Of a stretch of DNA of 64,000 nt, positions 57,898 through 64,000 are shown in pieces. The notes beneath the pieces were generated by a model. It saw nothing but the letters and a program-made list of their open reading frames with translations, was not told the origin of the DNA and did not search any database. Within the stretch, counting starts at the first letter, position 1. Every line of letters starts with the position of its first letter. This stretch comes from Terrisporobacter mayombei. Its GTDB lineage: Bacteria > Bacillota > Clostridia > Peptostreptococcales > Peptostreptococcaceae. The stretch spans positions 1 through 64,000 of the forward strand of contig NZ_JACRYU010000012.1 of NCBI RefSeq assembly GCF_014333445.1. Reading direction: 5' to 3'. The position numbers and the translations under genes are program-made.

Positions 57898-58788
57898 CTC
57901 AAAAACTATATCCATATTACGTTTTATTATTTTTCTACCTCTCCAGCTAAAAGCTCTATCACCGTACCTCCTCTTAAACTCTTTATTAGATATAGAATTA
58001 ATTTCTTCTTCATCTAATTTAGTAATTATATTATTTTTAAACTTATCTATGCTTGTTAGTTCTATGTTTTTATTATGAGGACATACATCTTGACATATAT
58101 CGCACCCAAATATCATTTTATTATCTTTTATTTTTTTAATTTCTTCTTCTGACAAATCTTCCTTTTTCTGTGTTAAATATGATAAACATTTCTTAGGATT
58201 CATCTTATAATTTCCTTCTAATGCATTTCCCGGACAATATTTTACACATTTATTACAATTCATACAGTTTTTATTATTTGGCTTGTCATATTCTAAGTTT
58301 AAATTATTAACTATGTATCCTATAAACACATAAGATCCATATTTGTCAGTTATTATATTATTATTAATACCATAATATCCAATACCAGATAAATAAGCTA
58401 AATATCTATCTACCAAAGGCCCATTATCTGCAAATATTTTATATTCAAAATCACTTTCTTGATTTTTTATTTCTTCACATATTTCTGTAAATATTTCCTT
58501 TATGACTAAGTGGTAATCTTGCCCATAACAGTATTTAGATATATTAGAATCATATTCTTTTCCTAAATAATAAGGAAATGCACATACTATGATAGATTTA
58601 GCATTCTCCATTATTAATCTAGGGTTTGTTCTCTTTTCCAAATCAGGCTCTTCCATACCAGTTGTTAGACCTTTGTTCACTTTATCTTGTAATATTTCTT
58701 TTAAATCATTATATGGCCCAACAGGTGCAACCCCAATTGTATCTATCCCTCTATCTTTAAAAAGCTTTATTATTTTTTCTTTATACAT
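57883..58788 (-). CDS. queG: epoxyqueuosine reductase QueG-like protein, short form
   Basis: A 301-residue cobalamin-dependent iron-sulfur enzyme; the family performs the last step of queuosine synthesis in tRNA. The two [4Fe-4S] motifs are CMNCNKCVKYCPGNAL near residue 177 and CDICQDVCPHN near 230. The N-terminal domain has IGVAPVGPYNDL and VCAFPYYL. The C-terminal HEAT-like repeats of long QueG proteins (about 370 residues) are absent, so function on tRNA is probable but not certain. Confidence 0.82.
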   Translation of the reverse strand: MYKEKIIKLFKDRGIDTIGVAPVGPYNDLKEILQDKVNKGLTTGMEEPDLEKRTNPRLIMENAKSIIVCAFPYYLGKEYDSNISKYCYGQDYHLVIKEIFTEICEEIKNQESDFEYKIFADNGPLVDRYLAYLSGIGYYGINNNIITDKYGSYVFIGYIVNNLNLEYDKPNNKNCMNCNKCVKYCPGNALEGNYKMNPKKCLSYLTQKKEDLSEEEIKKIKDNKMIFGCDICQDVCPHNKNIELTSIDKFKNNIITKLDEEEINSISNKEFKRRYGDRAFSWRGRKIIKRNMDIVFEKSMK

Positions 58789-58851
58789 AAAATATCCTTT
58801 CTTTAAATCCTCTTTAGTTTTATAATAAACTAGTGATAAGGAAGTGATAAT

Positions 58852-59256
58852 TTGATTAAACTAACAATCCCAGGCAGACCTATTAGTAAATCTAATTTTA
58901 AACTTCATAACGTTCATGGTCAAGCTTGGATGCCTTCAAAAGGAAAATATTCTAAATATGTTGCTTACGAAAACATGATTGCCGGTTATATAAATACCCA
59001 ATATCATGGCGAAGTAATAGAAGAAGATTTAATAACAGTTATGAAGTTGTATTTTCCTAACAAACGAATGGGAGATTTACATAACTACCCTAAAAGTATT
59101 TGTGATGGAATCGAAAAAAGCGGCATCATAAAAAATGATAAACAATTAAAACCTGTATTATTATTCGACTTTATTGATAAAGAGAATCCTAGAGTGGAAA
59201 TTGAACTTTACCCGGTTTCCAAGTATAATGTTACATACGACATTATTTCAAAATAA
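58852..59256 (+). CDS. RusA-like Holliday junction resolvase
   Basis: A 134-residue protein with the RusA pattern: IPGRPISKSN at the N-terminus and the acidic core GDLHNYPKSICDGIEKSGII followed by NDKQL (D..N..K...D....GII.ND). RusA cleaves four-way DNA junctions and is usually phage-encoded. No other phage gene lies nearby. Start is TTG at 58852, nine bases after AAGGA. It is divergent from queG and uses codons like its neighbours. Confidence 0.75.
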   Translation: MIKLTIPGRPISKSNFKLHNVHGQAWMPSKGKYSKYVAYENMIAGYINTQYHGEVIEEDLITVMKLYFPNKRMGDLHNYPKSICDGIEKSGIIKNDKQLKPVLLFDFIDKENPRVEIELYPVSKYNVTYDIISK

Positions 59257-59370
59257 TAAAATCTTATACTAATTTAGGAAAATTCTATAAGTACATTTTT
59301 AAACTAGAATAAATCTTTATGTTTTAAATATAAGAAAATTACAAATATTAATATTAGGAGGAATCTTTAT

Positions 59371-60288
59371 ATGGAAAATATGTTAAGTGATATAATTGTA
59401 TCTAATAGAAAACATACAGCTAATGGACAAGTTGCCAGTTATATTCCTGAATTAAAGAAAGCAAATGGTGATGATTTGGGAATATGCATAATAGACAAAT
59501 ATAATAACATTTATTGTGCTGGTGATTATAATAAAAAATTCACTATACAGAGTATTTCTAAAACAATCGTACTTGCTATGGCTTTAATGGATAATGAATG
59601 GGACTATGTATTTTCAAAGGTTGGAATGGAACCAAGTGGAGATCCTTTTAATTCTATAATGAAATTAGAAACAAATGATACTAAAATACCTTGCAATCCA
59701 ATGATAAATGCAGGTGCAATAGCAACTACCTCTTTAATTAAGGGTAAAAATCTAAAAGATAAAGAAGAAAGAATGTTATCCTTCTTTAGAAAATTAGCTA
59801 AAAATGATAGTCTACAAATTAATAAATCTGTATATGAGTCAGAAAAACTAACTGGAAATAGAAATAGAGCTATGGCTTATCTATTGAAAAATGATGGCGT
59901 CATAGAAGGAGATGTTGATGAAACTCTAGATCTTTATTTCAAACAATGTTCAATAGAAGTAAGCGTAATAGACTTAGCTAGAATAGGACTATTATTTGCA
60001 AACTATGGTATTGATATAGAAACAGGAGAAAGAGTTATTAGTGAGAATATATCTAGAATGATAAAGACATTTATGGTTACTTGTGGAATGTATGATGCTT
60101 CTGGAGAATTTGCATTAAAAGTTGGTATACCTGCTAAATCCGGTGTTGGTGGTGGTATAATGGCATCCATTCCAAATAGAATGGGTATCGGTGTATTTGG
60201 ACCATCTTTAGATAAAAAAGGGAATAGTATAGCTGGATTAAAAGTCCTTGAAGAGTTATCTCAAAGACTATCATTAAGTATTTTCTAG
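59371..60288 (+). CDS. glsA: glutaminase
   Basis: A 305-residue serine-dependent-like beta-lactamase-fold enzyme that hydrolyses glutamine to glutamate and ammonia. The SxxK catalytic motif is in QSISKTIVLAMAL near residue 60, and PCNPMINAGAIATTSLI follows near 110. The C-terminal SGVGGGIMASIPNRMGIGV closes the active site. Length is typical. AGGAGG precedes the ATG. It is a single-gene unit. Confidence 0.95.
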   Translation: MENMLSDIIVSNRKHTANGQVASYIPELKKANGDDLGICIIDKYNNIYCAGDYNKKFTIQSISKTIVLAMALMDNEWDYVFSKVGMEPSGDPFNSIMKLETNDTKIPCNPMINAGAIATTSLIKGKNLKDKEERMLSFFRKLAKNDSLQINKSVYESEKLTGNRNRAMAYLLKNDGVIEGDVDETLDLYFKQCSIEVSVIDLARIGLLFANYGIDIETGERVISENISRMIKTFMVTCGMYDASGEFALKVGIPAKSGVGGGIMASIPNRMGIGVFGPSLDKKGNSIAGLKVLEELSQRLSLSIF

Positions 60289-60352
60289 CACATATACTTG
60301 TTTTTTATAACAGAACTTATAAATTAATTTTGCACGATTCATTATTTTAAAT

Positions 60353-60386
60353 AAAAAGCTATGAATAATCATTTTCATAGCTTTTT
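60353..60386. terminator. terminator after glsA (bidirectional form)
   Basis: AAAAAGCTATGAA (60353-60365) pairs with TTCATAGCTTTTT (60374-60386). Confidence 0.85.
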
Positions 60387-60472
60387 ATTTGTATATTTAC
60401 ATCAATTTTTATATTTTAAATTCTAGTATTTTTAATATATATTTATTTGAACAATTATGACACATTATATTC

Positions 60473-61480
60473 TTATTTATTAACTTCAAGCTTTTCACAT
60501 ACATTCTTCAACATTTTTCTAATAGGAAGATTATAAGGGCATTTTTCTTCACATAATCCACATTCTGTACAACTAGTAGCTTTGCCATCACCTAAAGATT
60601 CATATCTTTCTAACGCCCATTCTTTTAGATTATATCTTGTAAAATACCCTTCCATTAAAAAATTCTGAGGTATATTAACATTATTGGGACATGGCAAACA
60701 ATATTCGCATCTCCTACAGAAGTTTCCATTTAATTCTTTTCTAATCTTTTCAATTTTCTCATTATCTTTTGGTGTCAGATTTAAATCTTGAAGAACTGAA
60801 ACATTTTCTTGTACTTCTTTTACATTATTCATACCAGGTATTGCAACATCAATATATTCTTTCGATAATATATATTTTATAGCTAATGCTCCATCATCTA
60901 TTGCTCCACCTGCTAAAGGTTTCATAGTTATAGTACCTATGCCTTTTTTATGAGCTTTTCTAAAAACTGCATCAGCTTGATCTTCAACTATATTATAAGG
61001 AAATTGTATTGTTGCAAACTTATCTCCTTCAACTATTTTTTCAATTACTTCTAAACTATGACTTGTAATACCAATATTTTTGATTTTACCTTCTTCTTTT
61101 GCTTCTAATAAAGCCTTGTAAGCCTTATCATCATCAAATATTGTATCATACTCTACTGGTTTAATATTATGTATTTGGTATAAATCTATATAATCAGTTT
61201 TTAAATTACTTAAACTTATTTCTATATCTTTTTTCATACTCTCATAATCTCTAGACATGCTTTTTGTTGCTATATAGAATTTTCCTCTTCTACCTTGCAA
61301 CGCATTACCTATATACTCTTCACTTACAGTGTATCCTCTTGCTGTATCTATGAAATTTATACCTTGACTTTCTAATTCATCAATTACTATATTTGTTTCT
61401 TCTTGTGTTATTCTCTGAATTGGTATTCCACCAAACCCAACTCTCTTAATTTTTATATCTGTATTCCCAAGATTTCTCAT
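60473..61480 (-). CDS. aldo/keto reductase with C-terminal ferredoxin domain
   Basis: A 335-residue protein. The first 250 residues form an AKR barrel (VGFGGIPIQRI, FIDTARGYTVSEEYIGNAL with catalytic Asp and Tyr, MKPLAGGAI). The tail has a CxxCxxC motif (CRRCEYCLPCP) and a second cluster site, CTECGLCEEKCP. The Fe-S tail suggests electron transfer with ferredoxin or flavodoxin rather than plain NADPH use. Substrate unknown. It is a single-gene unit with GGGGGAA before the ATG. Confidence 0.88.
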   Translation of the reverse strand: MRNLGNTDIKIKRVGFGGIPIQRITQEETNIVIDELESQGINFIDTARGYTVSEEYIGNALQGRRGKFYIATKSMSRDYESMKKDIEISLSNLKTDYIDLYQIHNIKPVEYDTIFDDDKAYKALLEAKEEGKIKNIGITSHSLEVIEKIVEGDKFATIQFPYNIVEDQADAVFRKAHKKGIGTITMKPLAGGAIDDGALAIKYILSKEYIDVAIPGMNNVKEVQENVSVLQDLNLTPKDNEKIEKIRKELNGNFCRRCEYCLPCPNNVNIPQNFLMEGYFTRYNLKEWALERYESLGDGKATSCTECGLCEEKCPYNLPIRKMLKNVCEKLEVNK

Positions 61481-61682
61481 TAAACTTTCCCCCTTAATAT
61501 TTATATCTATAGTATATAATATACAAGTCTTACTCAGTATACAATTTTATAAATAAAAAATTCACTTCAGGCAACGATCTTGCTCAAAATGTCCTTTTTA
61601 CATCTACATATTTTTGGGTATTTCTTTATTCTATAGATTATCCTCACATTCAGAAGCAATATAATATTCTAGTAAATAAAAA

Positions 61683-61704
61683 AGTATCAACCAAAGTTGA
61701 TACT
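61683..61704 (-). terminator. terminator of the winged-helix regulator gene
   Basis: AGTATCAAC (61683-61691) pairs with GTTGATACT (61696-61704), followed on the minus strand by TTTTTT. Confidence 0.85.
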
Positions 61705-61711
61705 CTACATA

Positions 61712-62272
61712 CTAGTTATTAATTTCTGAAGGAATTGCAAACATCACTATATCATGTTTCTTTTCATCTTCTCTATCATTATTATCTCTTTTTGATAACA
61801 TCTCATCTATTTTAAATTTAACAGTACTTCTTAATTCTTTTATTTCATCTTGAGTTAAAAGAATATCATCATATTCTAATACGTTGTCCCCATTTAAAGC
61901 TCCCACTTCAGCAGCATCGTAAAATGATTCTATAGTATCATCAAAGTCTGATATTGATATATAATCAGTTTCTATATCTTGTTCCAAAGTATAATCAATT
62001 ATTTTTCTACTTATTACTATGTTATTTGCAGTTGGATAATAATACTTCTCTACAATACCTGATTTAATCTTTTCTTCAACTAATTCCAATATCCCCACAT
62101 TATATAATGTTTTAATATGATAGTTAATTTTTGCATGTGGCTCATCTAGTATTTCAGATAATTGTTTAGCTGATAAAGGTTCAGATTCAAACGTTTTCAG
62201 AATATCAACTCTACGAGGATGAGCAATTGCTTTGATACAATCTAAATCTCTCAATACTAATACTTCTTTCAT
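61712..62272 (-). CDS. ArsR-like winged-helix transcription regulator
   Basis: A 186-residue DNA-binding protein. The first 95 residues form a winged helix (IKAIAHPRRVDILKTFESEP, LSAKQLSEILDEPHAKINYHIKTL as recognition region, and a wing at GIVEKYYYPTA). No metal-binding cysteine motif of classical ArsR is seen. The acidic C-terminal half may sense a ligand. It is transcribed alone from a strong promoter overlapped by an inverted repeat, which suggests autoregulation. Confidence 0.85.
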   Translation of the reverse strand: MKEVLVLRDLDCIKAIAHPRRVDILKTFESEPLSAKQLSEILDEPHAKINYHIKTLYNVGILELVEEKIKSGIVEKYYYPTANNIVISRKIIDYTLEQDIETDYISISDFDDTIESFYDAAEVGALNGDNVLEYDDILLTQDEIKELRSTVKFKIDEMLSKRDNNDREDEKKHDIVMFAIPSEINN

Positions 62273-62299
62273 ATATTACACCCCTAAAAAATTTTTTTA

Positions 62300-62326
62300 T
62301 TTAATATAATCCCATTATATATTAAA
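62300..62326. promoter_or_regulatory. imperfect palindrome over the regulator's -10 box
   Basis: TTTAATATAAT (62300-62310) and ATTATATATTAAA (62314-62326) form an inverted repeat with a two-base offset, centred on the -10 element of the regulator's own promoter. It is a candidate operator for autorepression. Confidence 0.4.
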
Positions 62327-62343
62327 CTGTATATAATTGTCAA
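62314..62343 (-). promoter_or_regulatory. sigma-A-type promoter of the winged-helix regulator
   Basis: TTGACA (complement of 62338-62343), 18-base spacer, TATAAT (complement of 62314-62319), both perfect to consensus. Confidence 0.75.
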
Positions 62344-62526
62344 AAACTTCTACATGATTAAATTTATTTTTTCACTTTTTTTTAAAAATTCTTTCAATTT
62401 TTGATAATAGTTAAAACTATAGCATTTTTAAGTAAATCACTTTCTAATTTGTAAGATTAATACAACTAAAAAAATATTATTATGTAATTATTGCAATAAA
62501 ATTTAATTTGCCACTATAATAAAAAA

Positions 62527-62544
62527 ACGAACTAAAAAGTTCGT
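62527..62544 (-). terminator. terminator of the nucleoside kinase gene
   Basis: ACGAACT (62527-62533) pairs with AGTTCGT (62538-62544), followed on the minus strand by TTTTTTT. The 180 bases from here to the regulator promoter are AT-rich with no gene. Confidence 0.75.
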
Positions 62545-62547
62545 CTT

Positions 62548-64000
62548 TTAATCAATTATTTTACTTCCACCTATAAATTCTCTTAAAATAGATGTAGGCG
62601 GCAAATCAGATATATCTTTTAATTCAACAAAGTATTGAAGAAATTTTAATATTCTATTAGCTTCTAAATACGCTTCACTTTCTGTATCTATATCTTCTAA
62701 TAAAGGTCTTACATATGATTTTAATATGGCTAACTCATATACACAAGATGAATTAAATATGATATCCGCTTCCTCTTGATATGGAAAAATATTTTGTTTT
62801 TCTCCTCTTCGCACAGACTCCCATGTTAAAATAGTCCTTTTAGCATCATGTCCTCTAAATTGATTGTCTCTAACAATTCTTCTTATAAGTCTTAAATCTG
62901 TTGTTGGTATTCTATTATGTTCGTCTAAATTTATTTGAGTTAGCACACTTAGATATATTTTAAATTTATCTTTATCCGGAATAGATGAAGTTAACATAGG
63001 ATTTAAACCATGTATACCTTCTAATATTATTGGCTGATTTTTTTCTATTTTAAGTTTTTTTCCTTCTTCACTTTTCCCAAGCTTAAAATTAAATCTAGGT
63101 ATAGTTACTTCCTTTCCTTCTAATAAATCACTTAAATCTTTATTGAACCTTTCTAAATCTATAGCATATATAGATTCAAAATCATAATTACCGAACTCAT
63201 CCAAAGGAGTTTTATCTCTGTCTACAAAATAATCATCTAAAGATATTGGTACAGGAAATAAATTATTTACTTTCAATTGAGTAGATAATCTATGAGCGAA
63301 GCTAGTCTTTCCTGAAGAAGATGGAGCAGCAATTAATATTATTCTTTTATTTTCTTCTTTTATTATGTCTGCAATATTTCCTAATTTTTTTTCTTGTAAT
63401 GCTTCTACTGTTCTTATTAAATCTCCATATTTGTTACTTTCTATTATTTTATTCAATGATAAAACTGTGTCAACACCCATAAGCTTTGACCAATTTTCCA
63501 TTTCTCTATAAATATTTGATAATTTAGGTTGTGGTATAAATTCTTTCAATTTATGCTTATTATATTCACTTGGTCCAATAAGTATAAATCCACCTTCATA
63601 TTCTATTAAATCAAATACTTTTAAGTGTCCTGTTGATGGTAACATGTGTCCATAAAAATGATCTACATAATTATTACATTTATATATTTTCACATCATCA
63701 TATTCTTTATAATCTAATAATTCTGCTTTACTAGGCATATTATGTTTCTTAAAAAGTTCTATAGCTTCTTTTTTGGTAATAACATTCTTTTCTATAGGAT
63801 AGTCTTTGTCTATGACTTCCTGCATTTTTTTCTTTATATCATCTTTATCTCTTTCAGTTAATATTTTATTTGTATGAACTTCACAATATAACCCATTAGA
63901 TAAAGAATGCTCTATTGTAACTTTGCAATTATCGTATAACTCTTCGCAAGCCATTATAAATACAAGAGTTAGGGACCTAGAATAAGTTCTATAGCCATCA
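62548..64000 (-). CDS. nucleoside (uridine) kinase family protein, 5' end beyond the window
   Basis: At least 484 residues, running off the right edge. An ATG at 63954 looks like a start, but the frame stays open upstream and reads DGYRTYSRSLTLVFIMACEELY, which fits the conserved core of long nucleoside kinases, and no ribosome binding site precedes that ATG. The kinase domain has Walker A APSSSGKTSFAHRL and DDYFVDRDKTP. The N-terminal TGS/ThrRS-like region is partly present (HMLPSTGHLKVFDL matches the second domain) and should continue outside. It probably phosphorylates uridine or another nucleoside. Confidence 0.88.
   Translation of the reverse strand, partial: DGYRTYSRSLTLVFIMACEELYDNCKVTIEHSLSNGLYCEVHTNKILTERDKDDIKKKMQEVIDKDYPIEKNVITKKEAIELFKKHNMPSKAELLDYKEYDDVKIYKCNNYVDHFYGHMLPSTGHLKVFDLIEYEGGFILIGPSEYNKHKLKEFIPQPKLSNIYREMENWSKLMGVDTVLSLNKIIESNKYGDLIRTVEALQEKKLGNIADIIKEENKRIILIAAPSSSGKTSFAHRLSTQLKVNNLFPVPISLDDYFVDRDKTPLDEFGNYDFESIYAIDLERFNKDLSDLLEGKEVTIPRFNFKLGKSEEGKKLKIEKNQPIILEGIHGLNPMLTSSIPDKDKFKIYLSVLTQINLDEHNRIPTTDLRLIRRIVRDNQFRGHDAKRTILTWESVRRGEKQNIFPYQEEADIIFNSSCVYELAILKSYVRPLLEDIDTESEAYLEANRILKFLQYFVELKDISDLPPTSILREFIGGSKIID

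Noticed and set aside
58852..59256. Prophage or mobile element around the RusA-like gene
   Set aside because: No integrase, structural phage genes, attachment repeats or change in base composition on either side.

Overview
The window is AT-rich, gene-dense DNA of an anaerobic low-GC Firmicute. A complete Wood-Ljungdahl (acetyl-CoA) gene cluster runs in the order cooS-cooC-fhs-fchA-folD-metV-metF-lpd-acsF-acsD-acsC-acsE-acsB-gcvH-acsV. With T-box-controlled pheST and thrS, a spore-former gene (YtxC family) and AGA/ATA-rich codon use, this points to the Peptostreptococcaceae (Clostridioides / Terrisporobacter / Paraclostridium type). That placement is inferred from gene order and protein resemblance, not from a database search. 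I see no rRNA, tRNA, CRISPR array, insertion sequence or prophage.

Layout. 1-650: a gene-poor AT-rich edge with a Fur-like palindrome, a His-rich reading-frame remnant and terminators. 651-18925: the Wood-Ljungdahl operon, all on the minus strand. It covers CO2/CO reduction (CooS, with maturation ATPases CooC and AcsF), the methyl branch (Fhs, FchA, FolD, MetV/MetF), methyl transfer (AcsE, corrinoid protein AcsCD, reactivator AcsV) and acetyl-CoA synthase (AcsB), plus two glycine-cleavage parts (GcvH, Lpd). Nearly every wide gap between its genes holds a different stem-loop. 19487-28439: a TPR protein, a B12-binding radical SAM protein, two unknown genes, argS, a DUF523 protein and mutS2. 28672-37921: pepD, a U32 peptidase-family protein, zapA, pheT-pheS behind a T-box, and an RNA methyltransferase. 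37933-41621: ktrB-ktrA potassium uptake, then infC-rpmI-rplT behind an L20-type attenuated leader. 41790-46326: a membrane-anchor-less FtsH-like protease, thrS behind a T-box, and a YtxC-family protein. 46550-51653: a nucleoside uptake system (lipoprotein plus ABC transporter). 51927-64000: degV, trmL, a VanW-family protein, nth, a Lon-family protease, queG, a RusA-like nuclease, glutaminase, a ferredoxin-type aldo/keto reductase, a winged-helix regulator, and a nucleoside kinase cut by the right edge.

Regulation is unusually readable. Good sigma-A-type promoters precede pheST, thrS, infC, the nucleoside ABC genes and the regulator gene. Two T-boxes can be aligned on their specifier codons (TTC for Phe, ACT for Thr). 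infC reads best from an ATT start. The most interesting unexplained element is the leader of the nucleoside ABC genes: promoter, about 235 nt of leader, mutually exclusive hairpins, then an intrinsic terminator just before the ribosome binding site, with no riboswitch class that I recognise.

Several starts were placed inside longer open frames because a strong Shine-Dalgarno sequence lies between the upstream possible start and the chosen one (gcvH, lpd, fhs, thrS, pheS, rplT, ktrA, nupP, nupO, infC).
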